A stretch of DNA of 64,000 bases from Planctomycetota bacterium (GTDB taxonomy: Bacteria; Planctomycetota; SZUA-567; H5-PLA8). The DNA is taken from positions 30,695 through 94,694 of the forward strand of contig JACQFI010000056.1 of the NCBI GenBank assembly GCA_016200135.1. The letters run 5' to 3'. The position numbers and the translations under genes are program-made. Below the pieces are notes generated by a model that did no database searches, was not told the DNA's origin, and saw only the letters and a list, made by a program, of their open reading frames with translations. Shown here piece after piece: positions 8,458 to 15,550 of the stretch (its first letter is position 1; each line of letters begins with the position of its first letter).

Positions 8458-9303
8458 ATGCGACTGGGCGGGCCAACGTTCGATCCGGCCGAGACGCCGG
8501 AACAGTGGATCGCGGCGCTGCGCAAGGAAGGCTACAGCGCCGCCTACGCCCCCAAGCCCGCGCACGCCTGGCCGCTCGACGCCAAGCTCTGCCGCGCCTT
8601 CGAAGACGCCGCGCGGCAAGCGGGAGTCGTCATCGCGGAAGTGGGCGCGTGGAGCAACCCCATCAGCCCCGGCGCGGATGAGCGCAAGAAGGCGCTCGAA
8701 CTCTGCCAGCAGCGCCTGGCCATCGCGGACGCCCTCGGCGCGCGCTGCTGCGTGAACATCACGGGCTCGCGCGGGCTCAAGTGGGACGGGCCGAACAAGG
8801 ACAACCTCACCCAGGAGACCTTCGACCTCATCGTCGAGTCCACGCGGCAGATCGTGGACGCGGTGAAGCCCTCGCGCACCTTCTACACGCTGGAGACGAT
8901 GCCCTGGGCGCTCCCGGACTCGGCCGATTCCTACCTCGCGCTGCTGAAGGCCATCGACCGCAAGGCCTGCGCCGTACACCTCGATCCGGTGAACCTGGTC
9001 AACTGTCCCTCGCGCTACTACGACACCGCCGCGCTGCTCCGCGACTGTTTCGCCAAGCTGGGGCCGTGGGTGAAGAGCTGCCACGCCAAGGACATTCTGC
9101 TCCACCCGAAACTCACGGTTCACCTCGACGAAGTCCCGCCGGGCAAAGGGGGACTCGACTACAAAGTTTTTCTGCAGGAACTGCGCAAGCTCGATCCTGA
9201 CACGCCCTTGATGCTGGAACACATGAAAGATGCAGACGAGTACCGCGCGGCTGCGGAACACATCCGCGCCGTCGCTCAAACCGCGGAGGTCACCCTACGA
9301 TGA
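8458..9303 (+). CDS. Sugar phosphate isomerase/epimerase-like TIM barrel
   Basis: 281 residues. Xylose-isomerase-like TIM barrel (AP endonuclease 2 family). Metal-site segments are visible: Glu in YTLETMP, the H/D pair in AVHLDPVN, the His in SCHAKD, and a terminal Glu in LMLEHM. Relatives interconvert keto and aldo or epimeric sugars and cyclitols in the cytoplasm. A clear RBS (GAAGGAGA) precedes the ATG. The stop overlaps the next start by 4 bases (ATGA), a sign of coupling. The exact substrate is unknown; 2-keto-myo-inositol dehydratase-like enzymes belong to the same fold. Confidence 0.85.
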   Translation: MRLGGPTFDPAETPEQWIAALRKEGYSAAYAPKPAHAWPLDAKLCRAFEDAARQAGVVIAEVGAWSNPISPGADERKKALELCQQRLAIADALGARCCVNITGSRGLKWDGPNKDNLTQETFDLIVESTRQIVDAVKPSRTFYTLETMPWALPDSADSYLALLKAIDRKACAVHLDPVNLVNCPSRYYDTAALLRDCFAKLGPWVKSCHAKDILLHPKLTVHLDEVPPGKGGLDYKVFLQELRKLDPDTPLMLEHMKDADEYRAAAEHIRAVAQTAEVTLR

Positions 9304-10286
9304 GTGCCGCTCAAGCGCAGCGCGTTGCGTTTACCGATAAGGACAAAGTCGAGTTCATCCAGTGCGAGCGGCCGAACCAACCTCTGGAGCCCAACGAGGT
9401 CGCCGGGCGCACGCTCTGCACGCTGATCAGCGCCGGCACGGAACTCGCCACGCTGGCCAAGACCACCCCCGAGGCGCCCTGTTTTCCGGGCTACGCGGCG
9501 GTCTTTGAAGTCGAGTCCGTCGGGCAGAGCGTCAATGACCTGAAGCCCGGAGACGTGGCCTTCAGCATGGGCGGGCATCGCAGCTTTCAGCGCCACAACC
9601 GCCAGGACGTGCTGCCGGTCCCGAAGGGCCTCGCGCCCGAGCAGGCCGTCTTCGCGCGGCTGATGAACGTGACGTGGTCCACGCTGGTGACGACCACCGC
9701 GCGCCCGCCGGCAAAGGTGATCGTGACGGGCCTGGGCCTCGTCGGCCACTTGGGCGCGAAGATCTTTGCGAGCTGCGGCTACGAAGTCCTGGGCGTCGAT
9801 CCGGTGGCCGCGCGCGGCGAACTGCTCCAGGGCACCGGGTTGCGCGGCATCGTGCCCGCGGTCCCGCTGGGCGATCCCGAATGGCAGGACCAGGTAGACC
9901 TGGTGGTCGATTGCTCCGGCCACGAAAAAGCGGTGCTCGATGGCTGCAAGATCGTGCGCAAGCGCGGCGAGGTCGTCTGCGTCGGCGCGCCGTGGAAGCG
10001 CTACACCGAGATCTACGCGCACGACCTGATCCACGCGGTCTTCCACAAGTACGTGGTTCTGCGCAGTGGCTGGGAATGGGAGGTGCCGCACCAGCCCGTA
10101 AACTTCGTCAAGAACAGCCTCTTCGGCGACATGGCCGGCGCGCTGAAGTGGATCGAGGCCGGGCGAATCAAAATCGACGGGCTTTACGAACTGCGCGCGC
10201 CCAAAGACGCCCCCGCGGCCTACGAGAGCCTGCGCAAACAGACCTGTCCAAAGCTGGCGATTGTGTTCGATTGGCGTAAAGTGTGA
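9300..10286 (+). CDS. MDR-family NAD(P)-dependent dehydrogenase
   Basis: 328 residues, starting within the stop of the preceding gene. The C-terminal half holds a Rossmann fold with GLGLVGHLGA and an acidic residue ending strand two (VLGVDPV). The N-terminal GroES-like half has ISAGTELA where classic zinc alcohol dehydrogenases have the catalytic Cys, and I see no structural-zinc Cys cluster, so this is a zinc-less or atypical MDR. It resembles the sugar/threonine dehydrogenase-like group that carries SAGTE. It would oxidise a secondary alcohol of the pathway intermediate. A related gene begins at 63271. Confidence 0.85.
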   Translation: MSAAQAQRVAFTDKDKVEFIQCERPNQPLEPNEVAGRTLCTLISAGTELATLAKTTPEAPCFPGYAAVFEVESVGQSVNDLKPGDVAFSMGGHRSFQRHNRQDVLPVPKGLAPEQAVFARLMNVTWSTLVTTTARPPAKVIVTGLGLVGHLGAKIFASCGYEVLGVDPVAARGELLQGTGLRGIVPAVPLGDPEWQDQVDLVVDCSGHEKAVLDGCKIVRKRGEVVCVGAPWKRYTEIYAHDLIHAVFHKYVVLRSGWEWEVPHQPVNFVKNSLFGDMAGALKWIEAGRIKIDGLYELRAPKDAPAAYESLRKQTCPKLAIVFDWRKV

Positions 10287-10300
10287 GGCTTATGCCTCAC
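10283..10300 (+). promoter_or_regulatory. Hairpin enclosing the HEAT lipoprotein start codon
   Basis: GTGAGGC (10283-10289) pairs perfectly with GCCTCAC (10294-10300) around the loop TTAT. The ATG at 10292 lies partly in the loop, and the dehydrogenase stop (10284-10286) lies in the left arm. Ribosomes finishing the upstream gene would melt this stem, so it could make translation of the lipoprotein depend on translation of the dehydrogenase. The structure is seen; the role is inferred. Confidence 0.5.
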
Positions 10301-10837
10301 GCAGAGAAACTCTTACGGGCAGCCATTGCCGTCGTTTGCTTCGGCCTCGCCGGCTGCGGCAGCCCCGCGCCGCGCCACACGTTTGCGCCCGCTCAGGACG
10401 CGAACAACATCCATGCACAGCTTGAGCCCGTTGAAAAGCCGCAGCGCGTGGCCTATGTCTGCGAATACAAATCGCTCTCCTGGATAAATCTAAAACGCCT
10501 GGGCCGCAAGGACCCGCAAGAACGAGCCCTCGCCGCGTTGGCGCTGGGCGGGCTCTTCGATCCAGATACCATCGAGCCGTTGATCGAGGCGCTGCGCGAC
10601 AAAGTGCCGGAGGTGCGCGAGGCCGCGCAGCTCGCGCTGCACTCGCTTACGGGCCAGGACATCCCGAAGGAAGACTACACGGCCTGGCGCGCCTGGTGGA
10701 AGGCAAATGAGAAGCACATGCCCGACGCCGCGTTCGTGGCGCGCAAGAAGGAATACATGAAGGCGCTGAATGCGAATACGGTTACGCTGGATTCCTTGAG
10801 CCGCAGAGACCCCGAGCCCAAAGGAGCGCAGCCCTGA
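10292..10837 (+). CDS. HEAT-repeat lipoprotein
   Basis: 181 residues from ATG 10292; GTG at 10283 is possible but lies in the overlap with the previous stop. The signal ends in lipobox LAGC, so the mature protein is lipid-anchored in the envelope. Residues about 65-120 form a HEAT-like helical pair (DPQERALAALALGGL and IEPLIEALRDKVPEVREAAQLAL). HEAT repeats bind proteins. A WRAWWKANEKHMP segment follows, as in other planctomycete HEAT lipoproteins with a Trp-rich end. An envelope lipoprotein inside an operon of soluble enzymes is unusual and may tie the pathway to uptake. Only one base separates it from the next gene. Confidence 0.75.
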   Translation: MPHAEKLLRAAIAVVCFGLAGCGSPAPRHTFAPAQDANNIHAQLEPVEKPQRVAYVCEYKSLSWINLKRLGRKDPQERALAALALGGLFDPDTIEPLIEALRDKVPEVREAAQLALHSLTGQDIPKEDYTAWRAWWKANEKHMPDAAFVARKKEYMKALNANTVTLDSLSRRDPEPKGAQP

Positions 10838-10838
10838 C

Positions 10839-11882
10839 ATGGCCGATACGCCGATCCCTCACGAAAAGGTGACCGCCTTCTCCGCCGCGTGCCTTGAAAA
10901 ACTGGGCCTCGCCGCCGCCGATGCGCGCCTCGTCGCGGAAACCCTCGTCGCGAGCAACCTGCGCGGCGTGGACAGCCACGGCGTCGTCCGCCTGCCGCAC
11001 TACGCCACGCGGCTGCGCAACGGTTCGGTAAAGGCGCGCCCGAGCATCACCGTCCAGCGCACCGGCCCGGCGACGGCCACGGTCGAAGGCGACGCCGGCA
11101 TGGGCCAACTCGTGGCTATTCGCGCCATGAAAGAGGCCATCGCCTTGGCGAAGGAGTCCGGCATCGGCGCGGTGGGCGCGAAGAACAGCTCCCACTGCGG
11201 CGCATGCGCGTACTTCGCGGAGATGGCCGCCAAGGAGAGCATGATCGGCGTCGCGCTGACACACTCCGACCCGATCATGGTGCCCTCGGGGATGAAGAAC
11301 ATTTTTCTCGGCTCCAACCCGCTGGCCTTCGCCGCGCCCGGCTCCGCTGGTCCTCCGGTCGTGATCGACATGGCCACCACGAACGTGGCCCTCGGCAAGG
11401 TGATCGTCGCGAAGCAGGAAGGCAAGCCGATCCCGCCCGACTGGGGCGTGGACGCCGTGGGCAAGTCCACGACGGACCCGAACAAGGTCGCGGGCTTGGC
11501 GCCGATGGCGGGACCAAAAGGCTACGCGCTCGCGCTGATGATCGAGGTCCTCTGCGCGCATCTTACCGGCGTGCCGTTCGGGACGCACATCACCAAGATG
11601 TACGGAGAACTCGAGAAGCCGCGCAACCTCGGCCACTTCATGCTCGCGATCGACATCAAGCGCTTCAGCGACCCCGCGTTCTTCAAGGCGCAGATCGACC
11701 TGTTGATCCGCGAAGTCCACGCGCAAGATGCCGCCGACCCCGCGCGCCCACCGCTAGCTCCGGGCGAACCCGAGCGCCTGAACGCCGAGAAGCGCATGAA
11801 GTCCGGCGTGCCGCTCGGCCCCGGCGTGCTTTCGGATCTGAACAAGCTGGGCGCCGAACTCGGCGTGGCTGAACTCAAGTAA
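10839..11882 (+). CDS. Ldh2-family malate/lactate-type dehydrogenase
   Basis: 347 residues. The Ldh2/YlbC/AllD family fold is indicated by NLRGVDSHGVVRLPHY near residue 40, NSSHCGACAYFAEMA in the middle, the nucleotide loop with VVIDMATTNVALGKV, and a late GPKGYALALMIEVL. These NAD(P)-dependent enzymes reduce or oxidise 2-oxo/2-hydroxy acids such as ureidoglycolate, 2,3-diketogulonate or (sulfo)lactate. Last gene of the operon that starts at 5984. Together with the isomerase and MDR enzyme it suggests breakdown of a hydroxylated acid. Which acid cannot be told. Confidence 0.88.
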   Translation: MADTPIPHEKVTAFSAACLEKLGLAAADARLVAETLVASNLRGVDSHGVVRLPHYATRLRNGSVKARPSITVQRTGPATATVEGDAGMGQLVAIRAMKEAIALAKESGIGAVGAKNSSHCGACAYFAEMAAKESMIGVALTHSDPIMVPSGMKNIFLGSNPLAFAAPGSAGPPVVIDMATTNVALGKVIVAKQEGKPIPPDWGVDAVGKSTTDPNKVAGLAPMAGPKGYALALMIEVLCAHLTGVPFGTHITKMYGELEKPRNLGHFMLAIDIKRFSDPAFFKAQIDLLIREVHAQDAADPARPPLAPGEPERLNAEKRMKSGVPLGPGVLSDLNKLGAELGVAELK

Positions 11883-11889
11883 AAACAGC

Positions 11890-11929
11890 GCGGGCCGCTT
11901 GGATGCATACGCATCGAAGCGGCCCGCGG
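11890..11929 (-). terminator. Long-stem terminator between convergent genes
   Basis: GCGGGCCGCTT (11891-11901) pairs with AAGCGGCCCGC (11918-11928), and inside it GATGC (11903-11907) pairs with GCATC (11912-11916) around the loop ATAC. The flanking C/G adds another pair. Read on the minus strand the stem is followed by a T-run (complement of AAAAA at 11883-11887), so it terminates the gene at 11950-12867. On the plus strand it may also stop the operon ending at 11882, though without a T-tract. Confidence 0.85.
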
Positions 11930-11949
11930 TCTTCCGATCCTGCTGGTTG

Positions 11950-12867
11950 TTATTCTTCGTCCGAGACCGCTCCGGCCTTGGTCTTGGCGGGCTCGCGAGC
12001 CGGCGGCGCCGCATCGTCCTTCTTGGCCGGGCCGAGCTTGACCTCTTCCTTATCGGCGAGCGCCTTCTCGAGGCCCTTCTGGAGCGGGTCTTCCGCGGGC
12101 ACCAAATCGGCCTTCGCGAGCTTCAGCTTCGAGAAGTCCAGCGTGTTCGGCGGCGACTCCTTCGCGCGCACCTTCTGGTCGTCCTCGTTGATGTAATCCT
12201 TATTCTTATTCCACCACTCGACTACTTCCTGGTCCACGCGGTCGCGCACCTGCAGCTTGGCGTTGGAGAGCCGGTTGAGCGCCGTCACCAGCATGCGCAT
12301 GCCGTCGCGCTCGTTGTTCCAGTAATCGGGTTCGTTGTAGCCATCCCACGACTTCGGCGTGCCCGCGCGGCGGCCGTCCGCCGTGAGCGCCGTGCTGCTG
12401 GTATCGATGTAGTACCAGTCGTAATTGCGCAGCCGTAACCGGCGCAGGAAGTCCACGATGGCCTCGGTCGCGTAATACTTGTAGCGCAGCCCCGACATCG
12501 ACGCCGCCTTGTTGAACTTCACGCTCATGTTGCGCTCGACGGTCAGGCTGTTCGCGCAGAGGTACGCCACGTAGCCGAGTTTGTCCGGGCAGGCCGCGAG
12601 CAGGCGGAAGGACTTGAGGCGAACTTCGGGATCGGGGTCGTAGACGCTCACGTGCCAGAGCAACTGGAACGAAGTGTCCTCTTTCACGTCCTTCAACTGG
12701 TCGAGCGCCGTCAGGCGTTCCTTCCAGCGCTTCTGGTTGTACTCCTGGGCGAACTTGCTGCGCGCGCCCTGCTCGTCTTCGGCGCGAACGTTCGAGACGC
12801 TCACCAGCAGCGCGCACGCCAGGCTCGCCATCAAAACCTTCCGGAACATGGACTCCAACGCTATCAA
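11950..12867 (-). CDS. Secreted HEAT-like repeat protein
   Basis: 305 residues from TTG 12867, which has GGGAGG exactly 6 bases upstream; ATG 12849 is the alternative. A Sec signal peptide ends near NVRAED. Residues about 40-200 are helical, with PDPEVRLKSFRLLAACP-type repeats reminiscent of HEAT. The C-terminal third is charged and low in complexity (Lys/Asp/Ala/Pro). It is probably a periplasmic scaffold. It has no recognisable active site. The gene converges on the catabolic operon and ends at the shared long-stem terminator. Confidence 0.7.
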   Translation of the reverse strand: MIALESMFRKVLMASLACALLVSVSNVRAEDEQGARSKFAQEYNQKRWKERLTALDQLKDVKEDTSFQLLWHVSVYDPDPEVRLKSFRLLAACPDKLGYVAYLCANSLTVERNMSVKFNKAASMSGLRYKYYATEAIVDFLRRLRLRNYDWYYIDTSSTALTADGRRAGTPKSWDGYNEPDYWNNERDGMRMLVTALNRLSNAKLQVRDRVDQEVVEWWNKNKDYINEDDQKVRAKESPPNTLDFSKLKLAKADLVPAEDPLQKGLEKALADKEEVKLGPAKKDDAAPPAREPAKTKAGAVSDEE

Positions 12868-13201
12868 GACGCACCTCCCTGTGGTTTTACGCTTGGTTCG
12901 ATGCTTTGTGGCACCCTATGATGCACCAGCTTTCAGCAAAGCTCATTCCTAAGGCTAATTGAACCACGGCCGCCAGTCCATTAAATCGAGCGAATGGACG
13001 ATAAATACTACATGTCGCAGCGGGGTTTAATCTTCCATTTCTCCAGGCATTAGTGGGACAATCCGCCTCACGCGCGCCGTGCAATCAAGCATTTAACGAC
13101 AGATTGCGATGGGAAATCGAATTCGCCTATTGTGCATGTTCCCTTTCCCACATCCTGTAGTAGAACAAATATCCAGCTTCTGAACAATTCGGGAGGACGC
13201 C
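12868..13201. other. Intergenic stretch between divergent genes, nothing recognised
   Basis: 334 bases separate the divergent starts of the HEAT-like protein and the SDR, so it should hold both promoters. It is visibly richer in A+T than the genes around it. I find no convincing promoter boxes, palindrome or RNA fold. A 65-codon minus-strand frame here has no RBS and an unlikely composition. Confidence 0.4.
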
Positions 13202-13906
13202 ATGAGCACTACCCGCATCGCCTTGGTCACGGGCTGCAATCGAGGCATCGGCCTGGAGATCTGCAAAGAACTCGCGGACACCGGCGTGAAGGTCATCGTC
13301 ACCGCCCGCGACGAGCAGAAAGGCCGCGAGTCGCTGAAAATCATCGCGGGTAAGGGCCGCGCGTTCGATTTCTGTGTGCTTGACGTTAACAACGAGAAGA
13401 GCATCCACGCGGCGGTTGCGTATGCGGAAAAGACCTTTGGCCATCTGGACGCGCTCGTCAACAACGCAGCCATTTCTATAGACGGAGGGCAAGCCGGTCT
13501 GAACTTGGGTCTCGATAAGCTTCGCCAAACGATCGAGACCAACGTTTACGGTCCGCTGTTGCTCAGCCAGGCCGCCGTGCCGCTCATGAAGAAGAACGGC
13601 TACGGCCGCATCGTCAACCTTTCCAGCGGCATGGGCCAGCTCAACGAGATGGGCGCGGGTTCTCTGGCGTACCGCACCAGCAAATCCGCGCTGAACGCGA
13701 TCACGCGCATCCTCGCCGCGGAACTCAAAGGCACAAACATCCTCGTGAATACGATGTGTCCCGGCTGGGTGCGCACGGACATGGGCGGCGCCAACGCCAC
13801 ACGCAGCGTCGAACAGGGCGCGGACACGGCCGTCTGGCTGGCCACGCTTCCCGACGACGGCCCGACCGGCGGCTTCTTCCGCGACCGCAAGCCGATCCCA
13901 TGGTGA
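13202..13906 (+). CDS. Short-chain dehydrogenase/reductase
   Basis: 234 residues with RBS GGGAGG before the ATG. Classical SDR: cofactor loop GCNRGIG at about 11-17, NNAA after strand four, catalytic Ser region NLSSGMG, and the YxxxK active site in YRTSK. The pattern around WVRTDMGG is close to carbonyl-reductase-like SDRs. It reduces a carbonyl or oxidises an alcohol with NAD(P)H in the cytoplasm. The stop is 7 bases from the convergent decarboxylase gene. Substrate unknown. Confidence 0.88.
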   Translation: MSTTRIALVTGCNRGIGLEICKELADTGVKVIVTARDEQKGRESLKIIAGKGRAFDFCVLDVNNEKSIHAAVAYAEKTFGHLDALVNNAAISIDGGQAGLNLGLDKLRQTIETNVYGPLLLSQAAVPLMKKNGYGRIVNLSSGMGQLNEMGAGSLAYRTSKSALNAITRILAAELKGTNILVNTMCPGWVRTDMGGANATRSVEQGADTAVWLATLPDDGPTGGFFRDRKPIPW

Positions 13907-13913
13907 CGCGCAA

Positions 13914-15380
13914 TTAAGGAGTTCGTGCGGCCGCGCGGAGAGCGTCGAGCAGTTCGCCGAGGCCGGCGTCCGTGATGAAGGGATTCATCAGCGCCGCGCG
14001 CAGGAAGAGCCCCGCGGGCAGGCGCGTCTGGACGAGGTAGAACGTCCCGCGCTCGTTCACACTGCGCCGAATCCGCGCCTGCAATGCGTCGAGCGCCTCC
14101 GGCGTGGGCGCGCCGAACGCCCGGCCGTCCGCGCCGGCAACCTTGGGCGCATACCGGAAGCAGACGATGTTCGCCTCGGGTTCGAGCGCGAGCTCGAAAT
14201 CCGGCGCGGCCTTGAGCGTCTCCGCGAAGCGCTTCGCCAGATCGAACGAACGCGTCACGTACGCGCCGAAGAAGTCCGTGCCGAAGACCGAGAGCGCCGC
14301 GTAGAGCTTGAAGCCGATCATCCGCTTCGTGCATTCGAGCGTGCGCGTGCCCAAATTGTGCGCTTCGGCCTCGGGTTTTTTCTCCGCGAAGAGATACGAC
14401 GCGTGCTGCGCGAAGGCGTGGTACGCATTGCGCTCGTCGCGGAAGAGCACCGCCGTGGCCAGCGCGGGCATCAGCATCATCTTGTGCGCGTCCCAGACGA
14501 CCGAGTCCGCGCGCTCGATGCCGCGCAGCAGGCCGCGGTACTGCGGCGAGAGGATCGCGGGCGCGCCGTGGGCCGCGTCGGCGTGCAGCCAGAGGCCGCG
14601 CTCGGCGCAGAACGCGGCGATCTCTTCGAGCGGATCGAAGCTGCCGGTGGAGGTCGAGCACGCGTTGGCGACCACGGCGATGGGCTTCCGGCCCGCGGCC
14701 ACGGCTTGCGCAAACGCCTGCGGCAGCGCGTCGGCTTTCATCCGGAAATGCGCGTCGACGGGTACGGGCCACGCGCCGTCCTTCCCCCACCCCATCATCT
14801 GCGCCGCGCGCTTGACGCAGTAGTGCGCTTCGCCCGAGACGAGCGCGCAGAGTTGCGGGCCGCCGGACGCGCCCGCTTCCCAGGCGTCGAACCCGGCTTT
14901 CACCTGCCGCGCCGCGAGCAGGGCCGTCAGGTTGCCCGGCGAGCCGCCAGACGTAAGAATGCCGCCGGCGCCCGCGGGAAACCCAAGCCGCCCACACATC
15001 CACTTCACCACGGCCTGTTCCATGGCCGTGGCCGCCGGGCCCATCTCGTACACGGCCATGCCGTTATTCAGGAAGGCGGCGGCGAAATCGCAGAGCGCGG
15101 CCAGCGGCAACGGCGCGGCCACCTGATGGCCAACGAAATGCGGGTGGTGCAAGTTGGTGGAATGTTCCAACGTCTCTTTCAGCAGGTGCTCGAAGCCGCC
15201 CGCGGGTTTTGCGGGAAAGTCGGCCGGAAAGCGTTCGGCCTGATCTTTAGGCGCGGTCCAGGGCAGCACCGGGCCTTCGCCGCGCCGCGCGCGTTCCAGA
15301 TAATCCGCGAGCGCGTCGACCACGCGGTACCCTAGCGCGCGAAAGGCCTCGGGATCGTAGGCGTTCTGCAACGTATCCAT
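13914..15380 (-). CDS. Group II PLP-dependent decarboxylase
   Basis: 488 residues from ATG 15380; an ATG at 15410 would add ten. The fold-type I group II decarboxylase family includes aromatic amino acid, glutamate and 2,4-diaminobutyrate decarboxylases. I see the PLP-lysine in WDAHKMMLMP, the carboxylate-binding segment HADAAHGAP (usually H(V/A)DAAWGG), TSGGSPGNLTALLAAR near residue 145 and a His for ring stacking in GEAHYCVKRAA. It would convert an amino acid to an amine plus CO2. The Trp-to-His change after DAA is unusual and may alter the substrate pocket. The gene is convergent with the SDR and divergent from the glycosidase. Confidence 0.88.
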   Translation of the reverse strand: MDTLQNAYDPEAFRALGYRVVDALADYLERARRGEGPVLPWTAPKDQAERFPADFPAKPAGGFEHLLKETLEHSTNLHHPHFVGHQVAAPLPLAALCDFAAAFLNNGMAVYEMGPAATAMEQAVVKWMCGRLGFPAGAGGILTSGGSPGNLTALLAARQVKAGFDAWEAGASGGPQLCALVSGEAHYCVKRAAQMMGWGKDGAWPVPVDAHFRMKADALPQAFAQAVAAGRKPIAVVANACSTSTGSFDPLEEIAAFCAERGLWLHADAAHGAPAILSPQYRGLLRGIERADSVVWDAHKMMLMPALATAVLFRDERNAYHAFAQHASYLFAEKKPEAEAHNLGTRTLECTKRMIGFKLYAALSVFGTDFFGAYVTRSFDLAKRFAETLKAAPDFELALEPEANIVCFRYAPKVAGADGRAFGAPTPEALDALQARIRRSVNERGTFYLVQTRLPAGLFLRAALMNPFITDAGLGELLDALRAAARTP

Positions 15381-15550
15381 GCGCGCGAGTCTATCGCCCC
15401 CTGCATTCACGGGAATGTCTCTTTTTCAAGCGCCGGAGAAGACCGCGCGGGCGCTGTGAATCCCTGGTGATTTTCGGCAGACGCGCACGCTCGTTTACAT
15501 TTGGCTTGCGATAGCTATCGTTCAGGCGTGGTCCGGCTGGGAGACCCGAC

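Noticed and set aside
12887..13084. A 65-codon minus-strand frame before the HEAT-like gene
   Set aside because: No RBS, many Cys/Trp/Arg in no pattern, and it would block the divergent promoter region.
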